Below, piece by piece: positions 13,001-25,382 of a stretch of 64,000 bases of DNA. The notes beneath the pieces are model-generated. The model saw only the letters and a list, made by a program, of their open reading frames with translations. It searched no databases and was not told the origin of the DNA. This DNA comes from Casuarius casuarius (taxonomy: Eukaryota; Chordata; Aves; Casuariiformes; Casuariidae): NCBI GenBank assembly GCA_003342895.1, contig PTFA01000012.1, positions 5,611,764 through 5,675,763 of the forward strand, written 5' to 3'. Position 1 is the stretch's first letter, and each line of letters begins with the position of its first letter. The position numbers were made by a program, and so were the translations under genes.

Positions 13001-15468
13001 CTTGGGGTGACATTGGCGGAAGGTGCCGATTTGTAACTGTCGAGGTGGAAGAACTGAATGCCAGATAAGTAGTACTTCTGCATCAATGCCGTAATATTTT
13101 TTGTGTGTTATGAAAGGACTTCAGAAATCTCCTGAACAGAAAATCATTCATAATTTAATATGTCCTAGTTTTGTGCAACTTGAGCATTTTGCCATTTTCG
13201 TTCACTTTAAAAATATCTAATAGCTGTAGATTTAATTTTTTTCATTAATGTATTCAACTCATACATCTGTTCACAACACAACAGATGATAAAAAAAGAAA
13301 AGAGAAATTCCTTATGCTATACATGGATCAGCAGGTAACTGGGATTCTGGTCAGTACGTTCTGAATAGTTATCCTTTGTTCTTCAAAAGGCCAAAGTATG
13401 TTTTTTGCTTTTGTTTTTTTAAACTAAAATCAACTTAGCTTTCAAATGCTTATACTGACCTAATCAAACCTCTGTGGCAGTTTACTATCTCCATGGGTGG
13501 CATATTCAAGGACATAGATGTGCAGACTTAAAGAAACCTTTTTTGACTTAACAGGATAGATGCAAAAGGAAAATTTCCAAATTACAGATTATGTTGCTAA
13601 AGGTCCCCTAAAGAATACCTTGAAAACAAAACTGCCTGTCTTCTGCAAGTCTGTCTATCTTAAACTCTGTGTTTTACTACACTTTGACATATCATAACCA
13701 AAAGCATTTTTGTTCTCTGCTACTTCTGTTGCTTTTTCTCACACATCTTCTCATTGCTTCATCTTATTATTTTACCATACTAATCCAGAAAGTAAGTTTT
13801 TGAGTATTCTCTTGAATGACAAGGGCTGCATGATGCAATCTTGTGAAATAAATGCTCGCCAGTATCCAGATGCTTTGGCCATAGGCAGTGGTCTCAGAAC
13901 AGATGCCTGTAAGGAGGGAAAGCATTAATGGGACAGAGCAGCCAAAATATGATGCTAGTGTGCAGCAAAGCAGCAAAAATCTAATAGGTATTAGGATTTC
14001 TCAGATCCTTCTACCATATGTGGGAGAAAGAATATATATAGAAAGAGGCAGTTTGCATGGTATTTTTTACAGCTCCTACTCCAACACCTGCCAAGATGTC
14101 TTCTCTACAATTTTCAAATCTTTTTCTCTCTGAGTGTTNTTTTTCCTAAAGTCCAGAACCATATCAACTCTTAAAAATACAAGTTTACATGAATTTCTAT
14201 TTTCCTATGCTTTGGAAAAAGATATTTAAAATTATTTTAGGCAAGAAACAAAATTTCAAACTGTGGCCTCAACTTTTAATCATCAGAAAGTCTAATCAAA
14301 ATGTTTAAAATTAAGATGTTTTAGTTTGAGCAATTTGAGTAATTAAATGGATATTGCTTTGAGCAGTACAAAGGTATGACTAGTCTAACTGCTTGCCAAC
14401 ACCAGGATTATTGTCGGTTTGGATTTGGATGGACTTAAAAAATGAAGGTCATGTGATACCATTTAGTGGTTTTAATGTAATCTGAACTGTAACTACAAAC
14501 TTGCATAACTTCTCTGTGGGTAAAGAGGTAGATGTGTTTAGATACTCATGGTCGTATGAAAAGAATGCTGTCTGTGAAAATGTGTACTGTGCGCAAATGA
14601 AGAGGAGGAGGAAAAGGTAAAGTCTCTGTCTCTAAGGATTCTCTGACCAGATGACTAAAAAAAGCATTCCTGGCAGCTGATAAACAGACAGTCAAATGTT
14701 CTTGAAAGGAGTCATTGATTCTCTCTTTGGCACATATGTACATATACGTACACCCCCCACCCCCATTTAGATGGATGAAAACCAGCCTATAGAGAATTTT
14801 CATCAAATCAGACAGTGTAACACATCATAATTTCCATCTTTATTTGAAATCTGCTAAGAAACTGTTTTTTCCTTCCCCTTTTTATGACTGTGTTATATAA
14901 TTCTGTCTTTCAAGTTAATTTATTTCATGTCTGCATTTATGAAGGATATTTTGGGTATGGCCAAATGTTATATTTAGGGAGCTAATTTAGTAATCTGATC
15001 AAGCGAGATGGCCAAAACATGCTTCTCACATACTGCAAATTGGGGATCATTATGGAGTATCATTAAGGAGATCATTATCCTTAAAACCATCTGGATAATG
15101 TTTGGCAGCAGTAAAAATGGAAGACAAGTTCATGGGATGTTCAAGAAGAGATATAAATTATTGTGAGTCACAATTTTAAACTAACGTTTTCAATACAGGA
15201 CCAATGCCAGCTGCATTAGTCCATATTGTACAATTCTGACTATTGTGTGGGAAACATCAGAGGACTCGGTAGAAGACACGGAATAGTGTGAAGTTTAACA
15301 GGGTGAGTTATAAACAAAGATGCTATAGTGTGCCATAGCACAGAAGAAGACAGTAAGGGAGCAACATGTAAATCATTGCACAGGGTATCATAGTATGCAA
15401 GCCAGTACTCTTTTTGACTGGAGATAATTTGAACCAGAGAGCATTGATTCTAGGTTATATCAATGATC
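10071..15468. other. Non-coding stretch, no gene seen
   Basis: AT-rich sequence with short frames on both strands; none shows a family signature. It contains the 10-bp tandem duplication at 10336-10385, a C-rich tract CCCCCCACCCCC at 14754-14764 and a three-copy degenerate 12-bp repeat (GATCATTATGGA and variants) at 15045-15080. A single N lies at 14139. No transposon family was recognised. Confidence 0.5.
10336..10385. repeat. Nested short direct repeats
   Basis: ATAACTTGCT occurs twice in direct tandem at 10351-10360 and 10361-10370, and a partial third copy (ATAA) follows. The pair is bracketed by direct repeats of TTTTGCTTTCT at 10336-10346 and 10375-10385. This is most simply replication slippage, or a small insertion flanked by a duplicated site. 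Confidence 0.75.
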
Positions 15469-15482
15469 TTTTTTTTTTTTTT
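15469..15482 (+). repeat. Poly(T) run, 14 nt
   Basis: An uninterrupted T run. No retrocopy body could be recognised on either side. Confidence 0.95.
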
Positions 15483-17543
15483 CCTATCCCCAAGGACCCA
15501 TGCTTGAGATTAGCCTATAATGTTACTAAGTGAATCTAACATGGATGAATACTTTGCCAACAGCATTGGACCCACAGGAGTTGTTTCACTTTTCTGGATT
15601 GCTTTGCACCTCTTCCTTCCTTTGTCCCTAGTAGCGTAAGTGGGAAGTGTGGTTAGCCTGCAACGCCTGGGGTAGCCCCGTAATGTAGGGTGCCCAGCTA
15701 CTTAGTTACAGCAACTTAACACTCCTGCTGGAGCACTACAAATGGAAGCACCAGGAAACAGGATCTGGCTCAGAGTATTATCCGTAGATGGAGATGACTG
15801 GGAAAAAAACCAATGAAATAGTCTGCTTCCTACTTATTTCTTATATCAGAAGAAACCCCTAACAGCATCACATGCAAGACAAGAGCTGGAGACAGGTGTA
15901 GCTGTGCCAGGTATCCCTGCTAAAAGATGAGACCAAGCTGATCTGTCAGCAGCAACTGCCCATAGGAGGTGTGACCATAGGGAAGGCAGGCAGTTAGACT
16001 GCAGAGCTGAGGGCGTGAGTATTCATTGCTTTCCGGTGGCTCTGTTGAAAACTCAATGGTACTGATTTTATTCTGGGTTCCTGCCTAAGGCAGGGGCCAG
16101 CTAAAGATGGTGTTTCAGGGGCAAGCCAGAATCTTTACGGAGCTGGTACCAGGGGATAATTGCTGAGATCCCGATTACAGGCTGATCTCCCTGAATTACG
16201 GATTTGCTGCAGTGCAAAGGATTGTCTCCAGACGTGGGCTGATGCATAAAACCACAGTGATGTGAGCAATTGCTATGTGAGCAGCTGGCAGACCACCAGC
16301 AGCTGGTATTAGGAAGGACTGGGGTACACTGAGAGCTCAAGATTGTAGCCCAGACATGTGGTATAAGGCAACTGTGTTCCAAGTGAACGTTACTATTCTC
16401 ACAACAAATCAGTGGCTTAGGATGATCCTAAAATGCTTTTGTATGTTAAACACAGTTGTCCAGATGGAGCCCTGTCGTGTGTGCTTGACCTGACTGGGAT
16501 TGGGGCACCTGATAAATACATATGCTAGGCTCACCTACTGTACCAATTTTTGAAGAGATTGTGCTTTCGCCTTGAGGTGGGAAGCTGGTGGATGAAGAGA
16601 TCCAAACCCACAAAGTCCAGGGCATGTGTGGTATGTTACAAGACTGCCCTTATGCATGTTTTGATAATGAGGATTCGCTCAAAACAGAGATGTAACTTGT
16701 ACTAGTTGACAGTATTGGTTCTTCTCAATGAACAAAGAGTTTTGATGTCAAAGTCTCAGCATGAACAAAAACAGCTCAACATGGGGAAATGATTCAAAAG
16801 ATTCATACAGACCATATATGTGTGTGATAACATTAAACTGCATCCAGTGGTGTCTACTGACACCCAAACAGTTCTATACTTCCTTAACCATGGAATTACT
16901 GTAAAACATCATCTTAGGATACAGTGGGGGAATACATAAACGGCTGCTTGATTTTTTGCATTATTTATTTTAAGCCTGAATACAGTTCTGAGTTCTGAGT
17001 ATTGTTCGGAGAACAGTTCATTCCTCTAATGATGCAGGTCTGTTTATAGTTGTGTGTAAGAAAACATGGAGGGATGACTATGCTACTAAGCATGGTCCTA
17101 GGGGAGTATATTCCATGGACAGGATTTTGAATCAGGAAAACAAACAAGCAGTGGGTGACTCTTCTGACAGATAAAAGGAAAAGAGCTCAGGGAAGAGTAA
17201 CTAGGGAAAAAATCTATTACAGGAGCAAGCCTGAGCGTAGAGGAGGCTCAAAACATCAACGATCTGCCGTTAGGGCAGGAGCTATTGTGTCTTGCTGGGG
17301 ACTTTGACTTAGAACAAGAATCAATGTCTTAAAGTGGATTTTAGAGAGGGAAGGAGGGATATGTATCCCAGTCGGTCGGACTGTTGCCTGCCTTTGTTAC
17401 ACAGAAAGGACTGCTTTGTTTCTGAAGGACTTCCAAATCAGAGAAACCACCATGCAACTACTAGTGCCTCTTCTTGGCATCCTCACCAAAATTAACTCTG
17501 AAGTTGCCCTGGCAGGGCTTCTGTGAAACAGAGGGGCTAGGAG

Positions 17544-17563
17544 CTTACTAGCACTTACTAGCA
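17544..17563. repeat. Two-copy 10-bp tandem repeat
   Basis: CTTACTAGCA is present as two identical adjacent copies. It is a recent slippage-type duplication with no sign of function. Confidence 0.85.
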
Positions 17564-17752
17564 CCAGGAGGAACTGGCTTGTTGCTCCAGTATGGGATGT
17601 CCAGGAAAGCTGTCTCTGACCTTGAGTGAGTAGTAGTTTCCTATCAAAGGGATCAGCTCCCACAAATACTGCAGGCGATGGTTGTCTGTGCCAGATGCGC
17701 TGCCTGTAGACCTGATTTACTAGATCAGGACCAATGAAATTTTTTAGGGTAA

Positions 17753-17782
17753 TCTCCTACTTCTGCTTCTCCTACTTCTGTT
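17753..17782. repeat. Two-copy 15-bp pyrimidine-rich tandem repeat
   Basis: The unit TCTCCTACTTCTGCT at 17753-17767 is followed directly by TCTCCTACTTCTGTT at 17768-17782, with one mismatch. The tract is pyrimidine-rich on the plus strand. Confidence 0.85.
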
Positions 17783-20700
17783 CCTCTTGGTGACTCCACC
17801 AGGGAATACACTCACTTCATGATGGTTTTAGATGCTGGAAGGGATGTGACCATTTTGTATGTTCTAGCCTTCGCAAGTTCATTTTAGTTTATTCAAAGTT
17901 TGCTCACTTGAAACACACTGTATCCTACCATACTAATACGCAATAATGAATAGTTGGTAAGTAGACTGCAAGAAAACAATTGACTAGATTTGCTGGTCTG
18001 CTGAGTGGCATTAAAGTAACAGGAACCAGCTCATAGAAAAATCGCTCAATAAAGGGGAAATATCCAGTGACAGAAAGCTGTTCCTCTGACTCTGGTATAA
18101 GAAAAAGAAAAGGTTCATCAGGACAGCTGGTGGAAGAAGCCAGAGGACAGGAACAAGGCCAAGTTCAACAAATAAAGGTCTATATGTTTAAGCTTATCAG
18201 TTCTGCTCTAGAGATGAGCAAAGTTTAATGTCTCTGTCTTATCTCCCAGACAGTCCACTATCCTTTTTTTCTGAAAGGAGCACAGTAAAATTGTTCAGAA
18301 GATTTAGTTAAATTATCTTAGCATAGCAGTCATCATCTCTGGGGTATCTATTAGCCTAGCAGCAGCATAGTTCAGCTCCACCATACTGGTGTCACCATGT
18401 TTCTTGTTAATTTCTGTATGTTTGTTTAAAACACACAGTGGAAGTTGCTGCTCAGTTGATGAGGCAGTAGTTTGCTTTAGTATGAGAACCCAAAATTTCA
18501 TTCTGATTTTTAATCTCTTTTCTTTCTGCCTTGTTTACAAGAGTTAGTGTCTTGGGGTTGGCTTTTGTGCCTGTGAAAATTGCTAAGCCTTTTTTTATCC
18601 AGTGAAGTCCTGGGGGGCTGCTGGCAAGTATAGTCCATAGACATTGACCTTCAAAGAATGTGCTTTGTTTGAAAACAGCATTGCATCAAGGGAAAAGGTT
18701 TCTGGAGTCTACAATGACTTTAGTTCATTACCATCAATATCAGTTTGTAATTTATGTGCTGAATTTGTGCAAACAGCTTAAAAGAAAATTGCTTTGATCA
18801 GCATGGTCTAATGCACTGTTCTGCTGTGTTTTGTTTAGTCATTTACAGAAAAGTGGAAGGGCAATAGATACCCCAACACATTTACTTTCAAGTGCTCAGT
18901 AGTTCACAACACAGGAAAAATACTCAGTTTTTATTTTGGTGCAAAGCATTGACAAAGATCCGCTTCAGCTGATGTTTCTGTTCCAGATGCCTTGGTCTTG
19001 TAATGGAAGGCATTGGTTTAGTCCTTGATTTTTAAATTCTAAATCCTAATAATAATCTGATCATCTTTCAGGGTCTTAGTTATCCCTTACAAATTACAAG
19101 ATTCATTTGTCAGCCTCTTATGAGTCTTAATCCCTTCTTTATATCCTCAGAGATTTATTTTCACATGTAGTTTAATAATCCTCCAAGACCTGCCTTACAG
19201 TGATATAATAATTTTATAAAGCCTGAACATATTAAACTTCAGAATGAGTCACTGGCAAAAGTAAGGCTACTTTCTGATTACCTTCCCTTTAACAGCACTC
19301 ACCCCTTTCAAATAAAGTGAATTTATTCCAGTAGTCTTCTAAATTTCCAGAGAGCTTCACTTCTGTTCAAACCTACATGTGACTGTTGCATGCTTACACC
19401 TTGATTCGTTTTAAAATCTGTTTATTCTGGGTGCCATGTTTATTTCTTAAGTACTTTGGGATGAAGTACTTGACAGAAATCTGCTTTATTAAGATCTCCT
19501 ATACAAGGAAACAAAAACTGCCTTTTACTGCCATGTATTAATGCTATTAATGATTTAATCATGTTATTAATAATTTAGTTGACAAATTAGATCCAATCCC
19601 ATGACCTTACTGTTTCAACCACATACCAGTCAGTGAACAAATTCTGTTATCCAAAAGAGTTTATATCCTCTTAACTTCAGTTATGCATAAGGTTTTGAGA
19701 AACATACAGTTTCACACCCTCATTTTCTAAAACAATGTAAGGAAGATGTCAGAGGCTCTCAAAAAACCTTCTGAGATGACAAGGCTTGAGAGCATTGAAG
19801 GACTGGTGGGTTCACAGAGCAAAATTCAAGATGATGCCATCAGAACACCTTGTTGGTGTAAAGGCTTTGCATCGGTGACTTACATTCCACTGTTAAGGCT
19901 TCAATGAATAGTGTCACTAGACTGGTCCTGTCATTGCTGTGATGGGTTACTGGAGCTCGACTACATGCTAGCAAATGCATTTCTGTCCAAGGAAGGGAGA
20001 AGTGTTTTTTTTCCATAAAGATGCATTTAAAGCAACATTAAAGGGCATCAAGACCACTCTTGCTCAAAAGCAACATTTCAGCAGTGTGACAAAGGACTTG
20101 CATCAGCAAGCAGTTCAGAGCAGGTTACATAGTATGTAGTCAGTCTTCTGTATGGTACAATACACATTCCTGTTATGTTCAAGTGTGATGAATGCCCTAA
20201 TATACGGTTGCAAAAATTCTGAGGCTTGGTGAGCTCTGCTGAAGATGCTGCTTCCCAACAGATTATGAATGACAAGGTTAGTTTGCTCCATTTTTCCAAG
20301 AAAGACTCAACAGTTCCCCAAAGTCTTAATGAAATTTACTTAAAATTTCTCTAAGGCTAGGAGAGTTGTTTCACGTACATTAGAAATTTGGGGAGGCTGG
20401 GAATATATTGAGAACTTCTTTCCTTGTTTTAGTTCCCAATCTAGAGAGATGCATCAAAGAAAAAGTGAATTCATTTGCCATGAACATAGAGTTTGGGCAC
20501 TACATGAAGTCAGCTTATAAATAATATATGTCTCACCAAAATGAAGCAAGTCACTTCTTTACTGTGGGTTGCATGACAGGAATAACTGAAACCCTTTGAA
20601 ATATCCTTTTCCAGAGTCCATTCCTGAATGGAATACCTGTGTAAGACTAAATTTATCTTAGCTTCTCTGCTTATACTTTTTTCCCTTTCACCAGTTCCTC

Positions 20701-21579
20701 CTAGGAAATTACTTGCTAACACTAATGGAAAAGGATGAACTTTAGGCACTCAAATGAAAAAACATTGCAGAGAATATTGGAATTCCCTTGTGTTTATGGA
20801 TTACAATGCAGCCTGATAATTTATCAACTATTATCATTTAACTACAAGGATATAAAGTCAGCCAGAGTTTTCTATCACTTGGATGCATATATGTAATATT
20901 TAATCAGTATGGCAAGGAAAGCTGAAATTTATTTACCCAAATAGTAGAAATTAAGAGAGTTTTCATGAAAACTTTGAATTAAACAAATCTTATATCGGAG
21001 TGACTAGACAAAGAAGAAAAGCTTTAGACAATACATTAATACAACTGCTNATAGAGTGTTATTAGGATACATCTTTGAGGGAGCTTTTGAGATGGCATGG
21101 AAATACATGACTGATTAGACATATTTTGTTCACAAGGAAAGAAAAACACATTCCATAGTTATATAGAACACCGATGCTGACAAAATTATTCAAATTTTGG
21201 GATGCTTTGGGAAGGTGTTACCTCTTCAGGGAGTAAACATTGAAATTAGCCAAGCAAGAAGGGGCTGTTGTAAATAAATTAATGCAGGTATGTAAGAGTG
21301 TTTTTAAAAAGGCTACAGGAAGACCTTGTGGGAAGTTTCATATGAGAAAAAAGTGTCATTACCACTCAATTTTTGTGAACAAGGGGCAGAGTTTAGGTTG
21401 TGCATTCAACCTTAGTTGTGCTGTTTCTTGATTTTGAGTGCCTCAGTGTGCATCTTTAATACGTAAGAATGAACATTTTCCTCTAGCAGAGGATATCAGG
21501 GAAAAAGCACAGGGTCGTGCTGCATATTGCTTATGCTGGAGGGCATCTAGACGGCAAACTGCTGTGCACTCCTATCACA

Positions 21580-22345
21580 GTGTAATTGCAATTTAATTGT
21601 TTCTGTACAAGCAATTTAACTTTTAGCCAGAGTGTTACTTTCTGGCCTACTAAGCAGCTCCACAGAATCTGTTTTACAGCACTGTTCTGACCTTAGAACT
21701 AAGGCAAAATGATTTCTAGTCTACACAGGTGGCTAATTTCTCTTCTTTCTCTCACATGCATGCTGCTATAGCCAGGCCACTTTGTTCNGAAGCAGAAGTA
21801 AAGATTGTCTCCATCAGTGAACATAAAAACTGTCTCCTCTGCAAAGAATTCCTTCATTAGTAGCTGCTTAGGGAGATACGTATTTTTCACAAATAAGTAT
21901 TTACTTTTAATATTGCCTAATGCTTCTGTGAATAATGCCTGCTTTATAGAGTCTCAGCTATGAATTTAACAGTAAAGCTGGGTGCGCTGGGGAAATGTGC
22001 TGTTTGAGTAAGTTCACTCTTATTTTTGTTTTGAAAAGAGCTCAGAATTAGAGGGGATTAGGTGACGCAATGGATTAGCACATTTTTCTTTCTCCTTCTT
22101 AAAAAATAAGCCTTAGGTTCACCTCACACACATAAATATTCTTATTTAGACTGAGCTCATATGCTCGTAAACGTTTATGAGTGTGACACATTAACACAAA
22201 TAACCCTAATTTTGCAAAGCTTTCCCTTAAATTTGTGAGGGAGGTGAGGGGAGCAAATCAACCACAGTTCGTAGGCGGACGCGAACAAAAATAAAGGCCA
22301 TGAGATTAATAGAAACCATCTTCCTGCCTCAGCAGAAGTAAGATA
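21580..22345. promoter_or_regulatory. Enhancer-like block (candidate conserved non-coding element)
   Basis: A long non-repetitive stretch with dense regulatory-type motifs. TGTAATTGCAATTTAATTG lies at about 21581-21599, GCAATTTAAC near 21611, and GATTAGGTGACGCAATGG near 22057-22074 (an AP-1/CREB-like TGACGCAA). ACATTAACACAAATAACCC and AATTTTGCAAAGC follow near 22188-22220, and GGCGGACGCGAACAAAAATAAA is near 22274. It contains no homopolymer and no transposon remnant. An N at 21788 shows one unresolved base. Function is inferred only from composition and motif content. Confidence 0.3.
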
Positions 22346-22659
22346 GATCTGTGTGATCCCTACAGAGAACCAACCGGATAGAGCTCACCTGGAACAAAAA
22401 AAGAAACAAGTTTGTGAGACTCTTCACACCTTCCAGGGTTTCTGGCTTAGTATCCAGAGAGTGCCCAACCTCTGAAGTTCGCTGGTGATCTCATGCCACG
22501 TTTCACTCCTTTTGCAGCAGGACTGCAGGGCTCGGGGTACTGCTCTGAGGAGATACCGGAGGTAGCACTAAACAACCAGCCATAGGGGGGTCAAATTCAC
22601 AGTTTCTCTTTTCACTCAGACAAACTGTAAACACTTTACACAGAGGCAAGTTAGGAAGC

Positions 22660-22862
22660 TATTGCCTACCGACTCTGAGGCATTAGTTACCAGCTGCAGG
22701 CTGGGATGGTGGCCTCTACACGCTCCCATGTGCCATCCACGCGCTGACATGGCGGAGCTGGCTGGCTCTCCGGACATATCCCCCCGGCTGTCCCTGCCTC
22801 GGGGGGCTGCTGCTGCTGAAAACCTGCCGGCNGGCAGCCATTGCTAAGGGCTGACGGTGAGG
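22660..22862 (+). promoter_or_regulatory. CpG-enriched patch with possible first-exon features
   Basis: About ten CpG dinucleotides lie between roughly 22720 and 22856, far above the local background. Within it, GACATGGCGGAG at 22746-22757 places an ATG (22749) in good initiation context. It opens a 32-codon alanine-, proline- and leucine-rich frame beginning MAELAGSPDISPRL and ending at TAA 22845-22847. A splice-donor-like CG|GTGAGG lies at 22856/22857, nine bases after the stop. An N at 22832 inside the frame could hide an indel. This could be an unannotated promoter or first exon, or simply a local GC fluctuation. No family was recognised. Confidence 0.22.
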
Positions 22863-23319
22863 GGATTTAGATTTAGAGTTTGCCTTTTTAGTCTTAAAAG
22901 GTTGCTAGCTGAATGCAGAACTGAGCATGGAGGATGATTTTTCTCACAGTTTGTGTCTTTTTGTGAGAACATGTGCGTGTCAGGAGAAGGACCGCTGAGC
23001 CTGGTCGCAGGGCCTGGGCACGGCTGTGCTGCGAGTGCTGACCAGCCTGAGTGCCGGCCTGCCTCCCTCCTGGTGCGTAGCAGAGAGGGCTGTGGGAATG
23101 GTAAAGGATAGATGCATGGTGCAACAAGGCTCTACTGTAAATGGCTTTCCTATATNCTGTAAATGGTTCCTTAAAGAATTTCTTTTGGTTTGTTGAGCGG
23201 AGCAGCTTCTCCTCAGCTATGGTTTGTGCAAGGACTGAGCAGATGGGATTTGGACAGTTGCAAAGGAGCTGACAGCTCCTCTGCTCCTCTAATCCCAAAT
23301 CAAGTTTATGATTTTTGCT

Positions 23320-23425
23320 GAGTGTTTGACTTGAGCGAAATTCATGGCTATAATTTTATTTTGGACACCCTCATTTGCATTTATTTTATTTGGAAGCTAT
23401 AGCAGCTCTGCGCGCTAAGCCTGAC
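23320..23425. promoter_or_regulatory. Octamer-containing enhancer-like block
   Basis: It contains the POU octamer ATTTGCAT at 23373-23380 next to TTATTTTATTTGG, the string GGCTATAATTTTATTTTGG near 23346, and a CTGCGCGCTAAGCC string near 23408. It is short, non-repetitive and non-coding. The regulatory reading is an inference; alignment to other vertebrates would settle it. Confidence 0.25.
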
Positions 23426-25284
23426 AGTACAGTGCCAAGCCTGCAAAGGTTCACAGGTTTAACCTTCAAGTCCCACAGAAATAATAGTACAACGTGTGTG
23501 CATAAAGTATGCGAAGAAGCATGATTTTGTGTTAATGTACTGTCATGTTTTTCAGTTAGGCAGATATTAGTTTAAGCATCTGGTGACTAGTTCCAGCTGG
23601 TGTAAATTAACTAAAAAGGTATGGTAAATAAGAGATAAAATAAAATGATTTTGCTCCTTAAAGATACCAAACCCTGGATTTACACAAAAGTCTTACTGAA
23701 TCTTCAGCAGATGGATATGGATTGAGTTCATATTTTTAAAATTATTAAGATTTCTTGGAAAAATGATGAAGATCATTCTGCTGTACTTGCAGTAAATTAC
23801 ATCATGTTAGTAGGTTAGAAATTACCTTGTTTGTGGTGTGGTAAAAGGTAAAAATTGATATTCGTCATTGAAAAAACAGCAACTGATAGATGTTGACAAC
23901 TTTTTCTAAAGTCAGCTAAGAAAAGACCAGGGTACCAAAGGGAAAAAGAAAAGTCCCCCTATCAAAGCCCTTGTGTATATCTGCTATGAATTCCTTGTCA
24001 TCTACATTCTCGTATCTGTAAGCCTTGCAGCCAGGGACCCCTGTTCAGGTCCCATGTGCCTCTGCTTTGAAAGGGTTCCTCTCATAACAAGGCTTCTGCC
24101 AGGGTGCAGGTGTGTAGAATAATAAGGGGCCTTTGCAGTATAATTTCAGTGGAAGAACAGTTCTGTTATAACTGTTTTAAAATGAGTGAAGTACTGTATT
24201 TGCAAAGCGGCATCCAACAAATCCTTACAGTTAAATTCAACACAGATAATTATACCAAGGAAATAAAGCCAGTGTTCAGAATCCAGTGTTAGAATACACC
24301 TTACTACATAATTATTGACTTTGTAGTTTCCAGTCTAGGTCACAGAAGCTGCGTGGTGTTGTTTAAGGTGACAGACCTATGGGGCCTCAATATTTCAACC
24401 AGTGTGATCCTGTCATAGTGCTGGCTTGCCTGTAATCCAGTAGATAATTACACAAAAGCAGTTTATTACCCTGCGCAGCACAAACAGGAACAAATCGGAA
24501 CAGGACAGAAGTGGGCCATTGCCTAAAAAACCCACACAGAATCTCTTTTCTTTCTATAGTGAAAGGTGAACAGATGATCAAAGGGCCTACATACATATTC
24601 GGGTTAACACTGAAGGAAAAGCTCCCTAGGGAGAGAGGGATAGAGTATTTCCATGTTGTTACCAGGGAGAGCTGAACCAAATGTGTTTCCGTCTGAGAGC
24701 TTGCTCAGTGGTCTGTGACTGCTCAGGCCATCTGCTACGGATGAGTTGTGTAGTCAGGCAGTGGATGCAAGGCTAGTGCTTCTAAATGGTTCTGGGTTGC
24801 AACCAATACTCTTATGCCCCAAGGAGAATAAGATGGCACAAAAGTAAGCTTTCTCACAGTGTCTCCCAGCATGTCTTCATCATTAGTCGGAGGGGAAAAT
24901 GAACTGGCCCCTGCTGAATAAACGTGACACTTGCACATTATTAATGTGCAACTTCTGAGCATAAATAGCTGTTTCCCAATGAAATATTTTCTTGACCAGC
25001 ATTGGCTGGTCAGAGCCTAGACATCAAGAAGGTAATAGTGAGCAGGCACAGAGGCCTGACAAATCCAGGTTGTGACAAACAAGTTTTTTGGTCAAGCCAT
25101 TTTTACATAGAAAGCCCTGTCTCATCTAAACAAAGCCTCCGAACTGGCATTGATTGCAATAGAGACAGCATGGCACTGGGAAAGAGGCAGTTTATCAAAC
25201 AGTGATGTCTGAAATTTTTAAAGCTTTTTAAGTTGAAACCAAGACTTTGAATGCCATTAGAAAGATCAGTACTGCAGAGCATAG

Positions 25285-25382
25285 AGCAGTGGTGGTGCGT
25301 GCTTTCGGCACCGCACGCTTGTAGGCAGAGGAGAGCCTCGCTGTGCTAGCTTCGCACTCTGAATGGCCTCAGTGTGTGTAAC
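25285..25382. other. CpG-enriched patch with a GC hairpin
   Basis: About eight CpGs lie in roughly 100 bp, well above the surrounding sequence. The arms GCGTGC (25297-25302) and GCACGC (25313-25318) are perfect reverse complements around a 10-nt loop. There is no reading frame of interest. It could be part of a small regulatory element or a methylation-escaping patch; the cause is unknown. Confidence 0.3.

Larger units (their letters stand above)
15483..21575. other. Non-coding stretch, no gene seen
   Basis: No gene, RNA or transposon was recognised. Two perfect or near-perfect short tandem duplications lie at 17544-17563 (CTTACTAGCA twice) and 17753-17782 (a 15-bp TCTCCTACTTCTG-type unit twice). 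Frames at 16101-16382 and 17397-17663 on the minus strand (93 and 88 codons) have no recognisable domain. A single N lies at 21050. Confidence 0.5.
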
